Made by a program: the position numbers and the translations under genes. Positions 42,635 through 51,707 of a stretch of 64,000 nt of DNA are shown in pieces. Positions within the stretch are counted from its first letter, which is position 1, and each line of letters begins with the position of its first letter. The notes beneath the pieces are model-generated. The model was not told where the DNA came from. It made no database searches and saw only the letters and a program-made list of their open reading frames with translations. This stretch comes from Paenibacillus periandrae (GTDB lineage: Bacteria > Bacillota > Bacilli > Paenibacillales > NBRC-103111): positions 276,965 to 340,964 of the forward strand of contig NZ_JAJNMU010000009.1 of NCBI RefSeq assembly GCF_022458865.1, in the 5' to 3' direction.

Positions 42635-43132
42635 ATGGATATGAATGAGTCTACGAAGCATGCGATATTTGAGTTGGGCGTGAGGATTTTTTCGCAGCAC
42701 GAACAAAGCATGGCCCGGATCAAGGATCAGATATTACTGGAAGCTGAAGATAGTAAAATGAATATAAACAATCTCAATCTGACTGATATCCACGTCATTG
42801 CCTGTATTGGATCGTATGAACCGATAAATGTAACCTCTATCGTCGAGAAAATAGGTGTTTCCAAAGCCAGTATTTCGAAGATAGGGGTCAAGCTGCACAA
42901 AATGAAGCTGATTCGGCGAACACAGCTGAACGATAATAAAAAGGAAGTTTACTTTCTGCTGACCGCAGAAGGGCACAGGCTGCATAAGCTTCATGAGCGA
43001 ATCCATAACGACATTGAAGCTTCGATTGTTCGGTTTCTATCCGCTTATACACCTGAGCAGCTGCTTTTTGTCAAAGGATTACTGCAGGACGCCTTGGATT
43101 ATACAACGATGCTGAATCCAGCCGTGAAGTAA
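42635..43132 (+). CDS. MarR-family transcriptional regulator
   Basis: A 165-residue winged-helix regulator. The DNA-binding part reads ITSVEKIGVSKASISKIGVKL-like (NVTSIVEKIGVSKASISK) with the wing at RRTQLNDNKKEVYFLLTAEG. N- and C-terminal helices form the dimer. ATG 42635 follows GGAG by about 13 bases; ATG 42602 is also in frame. It lies 80 bases after the nitroreductase and both promoters carry the same operator, so it most likely represses both. Confidence 0.88.
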   Translation: MDMNESTKHAIFELGVRIFSQHEQSMARIKDQILLEAEDSKMNINNLNLTDIHVIACIGSYEPINVTSIVEKIGVSKASISKIGVKLHKMKLIRRTQLNDNKKEVYFLLTAEGHRLHKLHERIHNDIEASIVRFLSAYTPEQLLFVKGLLQDALDYTTMLNPAVK

Positions 43133-43165
43133 AGAAAATCTCAGCTGTGAGAGGGCATGGCCGTA

Positions 43166-43996
43166 TCAGGTCACAACCTCCGTATGCGCAACGTTTCCCC
43201 ACTCATCCCAGGAGCCCTCGTAGGGACTTACATGGGAGTATCCGAGTAATCGCAAGACGAAGTATGTATGTGCGCCTCGCTGATTGGACTGGCAGTAAGG
43301 GACAATCGTTAGCTCCGTTTTAAGGCCTGCAGCTGCAAAATCCTGCTGTAACGTTTTGTAATCCTTGAAGCGTACAACACCTTGCTCATCTGCTGCAGCG
43401 AGTGCATCCTTCCATTCCTTATGAATCGCTCCCGGAATATGACCGCCTTTAAGGTTGGACCGCTGATCGCTGCCGGTGTATTCTTCCCGTGATCGAACAT
43501 CAAGCAGAAGACTGTTGTTCAATCCAGCCTGAATGTTATTTCGTGAAGTAACTCGTTGCTTATCAGCGGTTAATGTGAGGGAGCCTTTTGACACAAACGG
43601 TTGCTCCTCCGATTCCTCCTTACCAGTTGCAATCCAGGCGATATATCCGCCATTCAGCAGTTTAACCTGATCCCGCAAACCATAATATTCCAGTACATAA
43701 AAGACTCGTGTCGCTAGAACACCGCTCCCTTCATCATAGACAACAACCGTTGTTCCATTGCTCACGCCCGATTGCTCCAGCAGCTCTTTGACAGTATCTT
43801 CCGAAGCGAACGCATACTGAGATGGGTTCTTTAAAAGTTTGGCATCAATATGGATCGCGCCGGGGATGTGTCCAGCTTCATAGCCTTTAGCCCGGGCATC
43901 CAGCAGCACGACCTCTGTGGAGCCGAGATTCGCTTCGACCCAAGGAACATCAACAAGCAAATGTCCATTAGGATAAAATTCGTTGTGGGCAGTCAT
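43166..43996 (-). CDS. Thiosulfate/3-mercaptopyruvate sulfurtransferase (double rhodanese)
   Basis: A 276-residue enzyme with two rhodanese domains. The N-terminal domain is inactive (YDEGSG lacks the cysteine). The C-terminal domain has the active-site cysteine in YCQSNQRGAHT. It transfers a sulfane sulfur to cyanide or thiols. AAGGAGG precedes the ATG. It lies 62 bases after the LLM monooxygenase gene in the same direction, suggesting a sulfur-acquisition unit. Confidence 0.9.
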   Translation of the reverse strand: MTAHNEFYPNGHLLVDVPWVEANLGSTEVVLLDARAKGYEAGHIPGAIHIDAKLLKNPSQYAFASEDTVKELLEQSGVSNGTTVVVYDEGSGVLATRVFYVLEYYGLRDQVKLLNGGYIAWIATGKEESEEQPFVSKGSLTLTADKQRVTSRNNIQAGLNNSLLLDVRSREEYTGSDQRSNLKGGHIPGAIHKEWKDALAAADEQGVVRFKDYKTLQQDFAAAGLKTELTIVPYCQSNQRGAHTYFVLRLLGYSHVSPYEGSWDEWGNVAHTEVVT

Positions 43997-44058
43997 AATA
44001 AATCCTCCTTGTTAAATGATAAAATGATGTATGGGATGAAGTGGATACAGTGTCGGAA

Positions 44059-45366
44059 TCAACCGAGACCGAGGTTTTCCCGCAAGGTCTGCTTGTCATA
44101 AGCTGTAGGAAATAACCCTCTACGCTGCAGCTCGGGAACGACCAGTTCGAGAAAATCGTCCGTCCCCCCGAAGCTGAGCTGTGGCATAACACTGAATCCA
44201 TCAGCCGCCTCTTCTAAGAACCAAGTCTCCATCAAATCCGCGATATGCTCAGGTGTACCCACAGCCTGGAGCTGACCGGCACCTACCCAATACTTGTTCA
44301 GCAGTTCACGTATCGTCAGCTTCTCTGTGGCGATGATCTTTCTAACCATCTGGTGAAAGGTTTGATACGCATTAACTTGACTTGGCTCAGGAAGCTCGGG
44401 GAACGGATCATCAAGCGAATAGACCGAGAAGTCGATTCCGAGTAAGTTCGATATAGACATCACTGCTCGTTCAATAGGGGCAATTTGTTGAAGCTCGTTC
44501 GCTTTTTCCTGGGCTTCCGCATCCGTTGCACCGACAATGACGAGCAGCCCTGGCAATATTTTAATACTGTCCGGAGAACGTCCCGCCGCCGCTGTCCTTG
44601 CGCGGATATCCTGATAGAACAGCTTGGCATCCTCCAATGAATTTTGAACGGTAAAAATAAGCTCGGCATATTGGGCGGCAAACTGTTTGCCTTCTTCTGA
44701 TGCGCCTGCCTGGACGAGCAGGGGTCTACCTTGTGGAGGGCGCATAATATTCAGTACACCACGAACCTTGAAATACGTCCCTTCATGATGAATATCATGA
44801 ACCTTGTCGACATCGGCGTAGATCCCCGAGGCTTTATCCTGAACCAGGGCGTCTTCCTCCCAGCTGTCCCACAATTTGAGTACGACCTCTGCGAATTCAT
44901 GAGCTCTTTCATAACGCTCTTTATGGCTGGGCAACTGCTGCAGACCAAAGTTAAAGGCTGTGCGCTCCACGCCCGTGGTCACCATGTTCCAGCCGGCTCG
45001 GCCCCCACTGATATGATCGAGTGAAGCGAATATTCTTGCAAGATTGTAAGGCTCGTTAAAGCTTGTAGAAACGGTGGCAATCAAGCCTATTTTCTCCGTT
45101 ACTGTAGCAATGGAGGATAACAATGTCAACGGCTCGAACCCCAGGATGGGACCATGCTGGACAGCCTTTGCCTCAATAGACAGCCCATCCGCGATGAACA
45201 GCGAATCAATTCGTGCAGCCTCTGCCTTAATGGCAATCTGTTGAAAATGTTTAATGTCATGTACTTCCTCCAGCCTTGTACTGGAATGGCGCCAGGCTCC
45301 TCGATGAGAACCCGCATTGTTCAAAAACAGATTTAAGATCATTCTACGTTTGGATGGGCTCATCAT
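44059..45366 (-). CDS. LLM-class flavin monooxygenase (NtaA/SnaA/DszA family)
   Basis: A 435-residue flavin-dependent monooxygenase of TIM-barrel fold: MILNLFLNNAGSHRGAWRH, FEPLTLLSSIATVTEKIGLI, and GGRAGWNMVT are the family hallmarks. Members oxidise nitrilotriacetate, EDTA, dibenzothiophene sulfone or alkyl sulfur compounds with FMNH2. The sulfurtransferase downstream suggests organosulfur scavenging. AAGGTGAT is directly before the ATG. The flavin reductase is not encoded nearby. Confidence 0.9.
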   Translation of the reverse strand: MMSPSKRRMILNLFLNNAGSHRGAWRHSSTRLEEVHDIKHFQQIAIKAEAARIDSLFIADGLSIEAKAVQHGPILGFEPLTLLSSIATVTEKIGLIATVSTSFNEPYNLARIFASLDHISGGRAGWNMVTTGVERTAFNFGLQQLPSHKERYERAHEFAEVVLKLWDSWEEDALVQDKASGIYADVDKVHDIHHEGTYFKVRGVLNIMRPPQGRPLLVQAGASEEGKQFAAQYAELIFTVQNSLEDAKLFYQDIRARTAAAGRSPDSIKILPGLLVIVGATDAEAQEKANELQQIAPIERAVMSISNLLGIDFSVYSLDDPFPELPEPSQVNAYQTFHQMVRKIIATEKLTIRELLNKYWVGAGQLQAVGTPEHIADLMETWFLEEAADGFSVMPQLSFGGTDDFLELVVPELQRRGLFPTAYDKQTLRENLGLG

Positions 45367-45502
45367 TCATCACCTTTTTTAAGTTATTGTTTGAAGCTTG
45401 AGCTCTCAATTCCTTGTCGTATATAGGATTATATTATTGTAATATTTTCCAACGATATTGTAAACTATTCAGATTGAAATAGTTGGATATTATTTTAAGT
45501 TG

Positions 45503-45530
45503 TTGATATTTCGTAATTGAGAGGTATAAT
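45503..45530 (+). promoter_or_regulatory. SigA promoter before the ABC exporter pair
   Basis: TTGATA (45503-45508), a 16-base spacer and TATAAT (45525-45530). The start codon is about 60 bases downstream. The rest of this 222-base divergent intergenic region is AT-rich with no recognised riboswitch. Confidence 0.65.
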
Positions 45531-45588
45531 TTTAAATAATCCATTTTGTAAATGAATACGATAGCCAACACAAGTTAGGGGATAAGTT

Positions 45589-47319
45589 ATGCGCATCATC
45601 ATGTCGTTTCTGAAGCCTTACCGGGTTGCCATGGTCATTGCTTTGTTATTGATGCTTGTTGAATTAATGGTCGAGCTGTTTCATCCGCTGCTCATGTCCA
45701 AGGTCATCGATAACGGAATTGTTCATCAGGATTTCTCTGTCGTGCTGTTCTGGGGAGGCGTAATGATTGTTATTTCCTTGCTTGGTTTTGTAAGCGGAAT
45801 TGTAAATTCATTCTTCGCGGCTCATGTCAGCCAGAACTTCGGATTCGAGATTCGCAAAAGCCTGTTTACGAAGGTACAATCGATTCCTTTTGCCCAGTTC
45901 AATCAATTTCAGACCTCTTCCTTAATTACGAGAATTACAAGTGACGTTACCCAGCTCCAAAATACGGTATTTATGGGCTTGCGAATCATGATGCGGGCTC
46001 CATTGTTTATGATCTTTGGTATGGTGATGGCGATGATGGTCCATTTTAAAGTGGCGCTTATTCTAGTCGTCATGACGCCGCTGCTCTTATTGTTATTAGT
46101 CTGGATGATGAAGAGAGCGTTCTCATTATTTCGCTCTGTGCAGGAGCGGCTGGATCAAACCAATGGGGTGCTTCGGGAAAATTTGATGGGAATCCGGCTC
46201 ATTAAAGCGCTTGTAAGGGGCAATCACGAAATCAAGCGTTTCACGCAAACCAATGAAGCGTTGATGGACCGTACGATGGCGGCTCTGCGATTAATTGAGC
46301 TGACCATACCGCTGCTGCTGTTGGTGATGAACCTGAGTATCCTGTTCATTCTCTGGTCAGGACATTTGCAGGTGAATACAGGGGATGCGACGATCGGCCA
46401 GATTGTAGCAGTCGTCAATTATGCGACGCGGATTACAGGCTTATTCTCTACGATCTCGATGCTGGTCATGGCTCTTTCGCGGGCCAAAGCCTCAGTGACA
46501 AGGGTAGCCGAGGTGTTAAGCTCACCTGAGGATATTGACAATTCCGTGCCCGTATCAGCTGCACATCAAATAACGGAGGGCAGTATCGTATTTGACAAGG
46601 TATCGTTCCGATATCCCGATATGACCGAGGATGTGTTGAAGTCGATTTCCTTTAAGGCTCGTCCAGGGGAAACCATTGCTGTGCTTGGAGCGACCGGCTC
46701 GGGGAAAACCTCCCTGTTCCAGCTCATACCCCGTTTGTATGAGTCGACACAAGGCAGTATTAGGATCGATGGACATGAGATCCGAACCTTCAACCCGAGC
46801 GTGCTGCGAAGCGAGATCGGTTATGTACCTCAGGAGGTTGTGCTGTTCACCGGAAGCGTGAAGGAGAACATCATGTGGGGCTATGATAATGCCACGATGG
46901 AGGAAGTGATCGAAGCCGCCCAAAAAGCCCAAATTCACGAGACGATCCTGAGCCTGCCGCAGCAGTATGAAACGATTGTCGGGCAAAAAGGTGTTAATTT
47001 GTCAGGCGGCCAAAAACAGCGGATCTCGATTGCCAGAGCGTTACTGCGCAAGCCCAAGCTGCTGCTGCTGGACGACAGCACAAGTGCACTGGATGTCAGA
47101 ACCGAATCCAGATTGCTCGAAGCCTTGAGAACGCTTAGGTGTACAACCTTGATCATCACGCAAAAAATCGCAACGGCGATAGCTGCGGATACGGTACTCC
47201 TGTTGGAGGAAGGAAGCTTGCTCGCTTCGGGCGATCATCAAGAGCTGCTTGCACTATCTGCACTTTATCGAGAGATCGTTCAATCTCAAATCAGAGAGGA
47301 GAACGTACAGCATGCCTAA
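45589..47319 (+). CDS. Heterodimeric multidrug ABC exporter subunit (degenerate site half)
   Basis: A 576-residue half transporter with six spans followed by an ATPase. Walker A is GATGSGKTS, the signature is LSGGQKQR, and Walker B reads LLLLDDSTSALD, with Asp in place of the catalytic Glu. The switch position is Gln (ITQKIATA) in place of His. These changes mark the degenerate ATP site of heterodimeric exporters such as BmrC/BmrD and TM287/288. Its stop overlaps the partner gene by 8 bases. Confidence 0.92.
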   Translation: MRIIMSFLKPYRVAMVIALLLMLVELMVELFHPLLMSKVIDNGIVHQDFSVVLFWGGVMIVISLLGFVSGIVNSFFAAHVSQNFGFEIRKSLFTKVQSIPFAQFNQFQTSSLITRITSDVTQLQNTVFMGLRIMMRAPLFMIFGMVMAMMVHFKVALILVVMTPLLLLLLVWMMKRAFSLFRSVQERLDQTNGVLRENLMGIRLIKALVRGNHEIKRFTQTNEALMDRTMAALRLIELTIPLLLLVMNLSILFILWSGHLQVNTGDATIGQIVAVVNYATRITGLFSTISMLVMALSRAKASVTRVAEVLSSPEDIDNSVPVSAAHQITEGSIVFDKVSFRYPDMTEDVLKSISFKARPGETIAVLGATGSGKTSLFQLIPRLYESTQGSIRIDGHEIRTFNPSVLRSEIGYVPQEVVLFTGSVKENIMWGYDNATMEEVIEAAQKAQIHETILSLPQQYETIVGQKGVNLSGGQKQRISIARALLRKPKLLLLDDSTSALDVRTESRLLEALRTLRCTTLIITQKIATAIAADTVLLLEEGSLLASGDHQELLALSALYREIVQSQIREENVQHA

Positions 47320-49135
47320 TCAACCGGACCTGCAACGGAAAGTGAACCCGAAGGCTAACAAGCCCGGTGAATCTTCCCCGAAGAAAAAGCTTCCCCAAAA
47401 CTGGAGCGGTACATTAAGAAAAATATGGCGTTATTGCTCGGTACATAAAGGCTTGCTTGTTTTGATTTTCCTGATGGTTCTTATAAGCTCTTCGCTTGGT
47501 CTGCTTGGACCGTATTTGCTCGGCGTAGCGATTGACAGATTTGTGGTTTCGTCTACTAGTGACGGACTTATTATGCTGCTCATCCTGTTAGCTGGAACTT
47601 ATGTACTATTCTCATTATCTTCGTGGCTGCAAAATTATTGGATGATTGGCGTGGCCCAGAAAACAGTTTATGCGATGCGCGAGGATTTATTTCGACAGCT
47701 GCACAGACTGCCGATTTCGTTCTTTGCCAAGCGCCAGCATGGGGAATTAATGAGTCGGCTAACGAATGATATTGATAATGTGAGTCAAACCTTGAACAGC
47801 TCTTTTATCCAGCTTATTTCCAGCTTGTTTACGTTCACAGGTATGATTATATTGATGATTTGGCTCAGCCCGCTGCTTACCTTAATCACCGTTGTCATTA
47901 TTCCGGTTATGTTCCTGGGAATGAAGTGGATTACGGCGCGTACGAGCAAATATTTTAAGGAACAGCAGCAAAATTTGGGTGAACTGAATGGTTTTGTCGA
48001 GGAAACCTTATCCGGGCAAAGTATTGTCAAGGTATTCTCACGCGAAGAGCAGATGACGGAGATTTTTTTGGCGAAGGCACAGAAGCTGAAAGTATCAGGC
48101 TATTGGGCGCAAACCTATTCAGGTTTTATCCCGAAGCTGATGAACGGGCTAACGAATGCAAGCTTCGGAATCATTGCTATCGTCGGCGGAATCCTTGTCA
48201 TGCACGATATCATCTCGATCGGTATCGTTGTCACGTTTTCTGAATATGCCAGACAATTTATACGTCCATTAAACGATCTGGCCAATCAATTCAATACTTT
48301 CTTGTCGGCGATTGCTGGTGCTGAACGGGTATTTGAAGTGCTGGAGGAGAAGGGCGAAGTTAACGACGAGCAGGATGCCATGGAGCTGCCGGAGCTGCGG
48401 GGAGAGATTATATTCTCCGATGTAGCCTTTTCCTACAACGAGCAAGTCCAGATTTTACGAGAAGTCAGATTCCGTGTAGCGCCAGGTGAAACTCTCGCCT
48501 TGGTCGGCCCTACAGGTGCCGGCAAATCCACCATAGTTCAGCTGTTGTCCCGTTTCTATGATGCGGATTCCGGCCAGATTTTTATTGATGGCCATGATAT
48601 CACTAACATTCAACGGGCGAATTTGCGCCGACATATGGGCTTTGTTTTACAGGATTCATTTTTATTCCAAGGAACCATTCGCGATAACATTCGTTACGGG
48701 AGGCTGGATGCCACGGATGCAGAGGTGCAGCAGGCTGCGATCTCAGCCAATGCGCATGCTTTTATTATGAAGCTGCCGATGCAGTACGATACGATGCTCA
48801 AGCAGGATGGCAGCGGCATCAGTCAAGGTCAAAAGCAGCTGATGTCGATCGCCAGAGCGATCCTCGCTGATCCCTCGATTCTGATTCTGGACGAAGCTAC
48901 GAGCAGCATTGACACCATCACCGAGCTCAAAATACAGGAGGCTCTGTTTCGTCTGATGAAGGGCAGAACGAGCATAGTGATAGCGCATCGACTGAACACG
49001 ATTCAGCAGGCGGATCAGATTCTTGTCGTCGACAAGGGAACGATTATTGAGAAGGGCTCTCATGACTCCTTACTGCAGCAAAAGGGCTTTTATTATGGGC
49101 TGTTCCACAACCAGTCCAACGGAGAGCCGGCTTAG
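47312..49135 (+). CDS. Heterodimeric multidrug ABC exporter subunit (canonical catalytic half)
   Basis: A 607-residue partner with a basic N-terminal tail (residues 1-35), six spans and an ATPase. Walker A is GPTGAGKST, Walker B is ILILDEATSSID with the catalytic Glu, and the switch is VIAHRL with His. Its signature is altered to ISQGQKQ, as expected if it faces the degenerate site of the partner. GAGGAG is about 10 bases before ATG 47312. The pair likely exports drugs or lipids. Confidence 0.93.
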   Translation: MPNQPDLQRKVNPKANKPGESSPKKKLPQNWSGTLRKIWRYCSVHKGLLVLIFLMVLISSSLGLLGPYLLGVAIDRFVVSSTSDGLIMLLILLAGTYVLFSLSSWLQNYWMIGVAQKTVYAMREDLFRQLHRLPISFFAKRQHGELMSRLTNDIDNVSQTLNSSFIQLISSLFTFTGMIILMIWLSPLLTLITVVIIPVMFLGMKWITARTSKYFKEQQQNLGELNGFVEETLSGQSIVKVFSREEQMTEIFLAKAQKLKVSGYWAQTYSGFIPKLMNGLTNASFGIIAIVGGILVMHDIISIGIVVTFSEYARQFIRPLNDLANQFNTFLSAIAGAERVFEVLEEKGEVNDEQDAMELPELRGEIIFSDVAFSYNEQVQILREVRFRVAPGETLALVGPTGAGKSTIVQLLSRFYDADSGQIFIDGHDITNIQRANLRRHMGFVLQDSFLFQGTIRDNIRYGRLDATDAEVQQAAISANAHAFIMKLPMQYDTMLKQDGSGISQGQKQLMSIARAILADPSILILDEATSSIDTITELKIQEALFRLMKGRTSIVIAHRLNTIQQADQILVVDKGTIIEKGSHDSLLQQKGFYYGLFHNQSNGEPA

Positions 49136-49262
49136 CGCTCTTTAGAGTTCAATCTCTTCCCGCTTGTCCCTCTCACGAGATTTATTATTCTGGCTTCCAC
49201 AATGTTACAATAGAACAGGTACAATCAGCTCCAGATCAAATTCAGGAAAAGAGGCTGCCTAG

Positions 49263-50249
<987 letters not shown>

Positions 50250-50270
50250 TTGTAATTACTATATGTACAG

Positions 50271-50303
50271 AAATGAGGTTCTCCAGCAGGAGAACCTCAT
50301 TTC
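50271..50303 (+). terminator. Stem-loop terminator after the aldo/keto reductase
   Basis: A perfect 14-bp stem AAATGAGGTTCTCC / GGAGAACCTCATTT with a 4-base loop (AGCA). The T-run is short, but the stem is very strong and lies between convergent genes. Confidence 0.7.
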
Positions 50304-50336
50304 ATGTTGTAAAGCTATATCATACATTCAAGGCTT

Positions 50337-50744
50337 TTAATATATATTTTTGCATGCAGTTATTACTTTGTTTAAGTCATGAGGATGAAGTCCACCTACA
50401 TAACCTCGTGGAACCCATTTACCATTGCGATCGGTACGCTGTTGTCTCAAATCTTTCTTCAATAGGGTAAAGGGTTTAGCAGTCCTTACATAAGAAGGTA
50501 CAGTCAGGCCAGCTTCTTGCCAATAGTCAAGCGGGATATCAAACTGATCACGTGGCTCTTGTTTCGTTATAAAATTAACGATAAGTGCCAACGTGTTATT
50601 TGCTTGTTCATTTCCAACAATAACGATGGGCCGGGGCGTATTCTTATTTTCCGTATTGTTCCATACAGGAGTGACCCAAATATGACCTTGAATCATCCAC
50701 AGAGTAGGATTAAATGTATTCGGCATATTCCTCGTCATAATCAT
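50337..50744 (-). CDS. PemK/MazF-family-like toxin
   Basis: A 135-residue protein resembling the MazF/PemK endoribonuclease fold: IQGHIWVTPVWNNTENKNTPR (SH3-like strand and the RP motif), IVIVGNEQANN, and LIVNFITKQEPRDQ. The C-terminus holds LTVPSYVRTAKPFTLL. MazF proteins cleave mRNA at specific sites. AAGGAG seven bases before the ATG at 50744 is excellent. It overlaps the upstream gene by 35 bases, typical of antitoxin-toxin pairs. The similarity is moderate, so toxin activity is inferred. Confidence 0.7.
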   Translation of the reverse strand: MIMTRNMPNTFNPTLWMIQGHIWVTPVWNNTENKNTPRPIVIVGNEQANNTLALIVNFITKQEPRDQFDIPLDYWQEAGLTVPSYVRTAKPFTLLKKDLRQQRTDRNGKWVPRGYVGGLHPHDLNKVITACKNIY

Positions 50745-50874
50745 TGTCTACTCCTTCAAATAAAAACCCGTAGCAAGTGCCAACGACGATGCCTATTTCC
50801 TGAATGACTTCAGTTTCTGAGGTACTCTTGTTGAATTCAGTGGAATCATCAAGTTTGTTATCGATGGAAATCAC
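50710..50874 (-). CDS. Probable antitoxin overlapping the MazF-like gene (start uncertain)
   Basis: A small acidic protein, DDSTEFNKSTSETEVIQEIG..., with an acidic tail DNDYDEEYAEYI that could mask a toxin. It is unlike AbrB-type MazE. The in-frame ATG at 50892 lies on the -10 box and cannot be the start. Downstream of the predicted start point, GGAAGGGGTGA precedes possible starts GTG (50874), ATT (50871) and ATC (50865). The best Shine-Dalgarno spacing fits ATC, which would be rare. The GTG is given here with low certainty. It overlaps the toxin gene by 35 bases. Confidence 0.5.
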   Translation of the reverse strand: MISIDNKLDDSTEFNKSTSETEVIQEIGIVVGTCYGFLFEGVDNDYDEEYAEYI

Positions 50875-50890
50875 CCCTTCCGTATAAAAC

Positions 50891-50919
50891 ATTATATCAA
50901 TGTATTGGAGGTTTGCCAA
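50891..50919 (-). promoter_or_regulatory. Promoter of the toxin-antitoxin-like pair
   Basis: On the minus strand TTGGCA, a 17-base spacer and TATAAT (50891-50896) give a near-consensus promoter. The start point is about 50884. Confidence 0.65.
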
Positions 50920-50992
50920 CGAGTTGAAGGGCTATATTCAGTATTTCCAGTTAAAAGTCTAAACATTCATTGCCTGAATATATAACACATCT

Positions 50993-51022
50993 TGCTGTGA
51001 AGTTCACTTTAAGGTGTATGAT
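50993..51022 (+). promoter_or_regulatory. Promoter and MerR-type dyad before the MerR gene
   Basis: TTGCTG (50993-50998) and TATGAT (51017-51022) are separated by 18 bases, with the dyad GTGAA-G-TTCAC (50997-51007) at the -35 end of the spacer. Long-spaced promoters with a central dyad are the usual targets of MerR proteins. Confidence 0.45.
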
Positions 51023-51087
51023 GGATAGTGTTGCAGCTATATAGGGAATTTTAAGAACATCTTAAAAAATACAGGAAGGTGAGAAGT

Positions 51088-51456
51088 ATGGGTTTCTCGA
51101 TGAAAGAAGCCTCAGAGCGTCTTGGTGTCCCCTCTCACACGATAAGATATTATGAGAAAGAAGGTCTGCTTCCATTCATTCAAAGAGATCGATATGGAAA
51201 CCGGATTTTTGAACAAAAAGATTTGGAATGGATGGCGCTAATGTCGTGCTTCCGCGCGACCGGCATGACGATTGCCGTTTTAAAGCAAATTGTCGATCTT
51301 GCCGCCCAAGGCGATTCAACCCTAATTGAAAGAAAGACGATATTGGAAAATCACAAGCTCGAGCTTCAAAAAAGACAGCTGGAGCTGGATAAAGCCTTTG
51401 AGGCAGTGAATTCAAATATGATTCCAGGCTGCAGCAACCGGACTCACCCCAAATGA
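51088..51456 (+). CDS. MerR-family transcriptional regulator
   Basis: A 122-residue regulator. The winged helix MGFSMKEASERLGVPSHTIR with YYEKEGLLPFIQRD is the MerR signature, followed by a dimerisation coiled coil (LIERKTILENHKLELQKRQL). No cysteine metal site is evident, only one near the end, so the AdhR/NmlR-type of electrophile sensors is likelier than a metal sensor. AGGAAGG precedes ATG 51088. Confidence 0.85.
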   Translation: MGFSMKEASERLGVPSHTIRYYEKEGLLPFIQRDRYGNRIFEQKDLEWMALMSCFRATGMTIAVLKQIVDLAAQGDSTLIERKTILENHKLELQKRQLELDKAFEAVNSNMIPGCSNRTHPK

Positions 51457-51473
51457 GTGAAATGAGGTAGACC

Positions 51474-51604
51474 CCAAAGCTCAGAGCAGCTTTGGCGACG
51501 TAGTGAGGAGCTCACGGGTGTCAGGTTTGAAGTTAACTAAAGGAAGCAATAGTACGCTTAAGCGGCTGAAATCTGGGAATGCTCAGTTTCAGTCCTTTTG
51601 GCGT
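51474..51604 (+). other. Structured intergenic stretch between merR and the sensor kinase
   Basis: A perfect hairpin CCAAAGCT / AGCTTTGG (51474-51495) is followed by GC-rich sequence, then a second stem GGCTGAAA / TTTCAG-CC (about 51569-51601) ending in TTTT. The second may be the merR terminator. No known RNA class is recognised in it. Confidence 0.4.
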
Positions 51605-51707
51605 GCTTGGGTACTCCTTACAGCTCTGTCTACGCAGCATTACATATGATAAAATAAAAGGTAAAGTGATCAAGCTGGCAATGATGTCGGACAGGAAGGA
51701 CTTACAT

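Noticed and set aside
45367..45588. Possible S-box or T-box leader between the monooxygenase and ABC genes
   Set aside because: The divergent region is AT-rich and lacks the conserved stems and boxes of these elements; only a plain promoter is visible.
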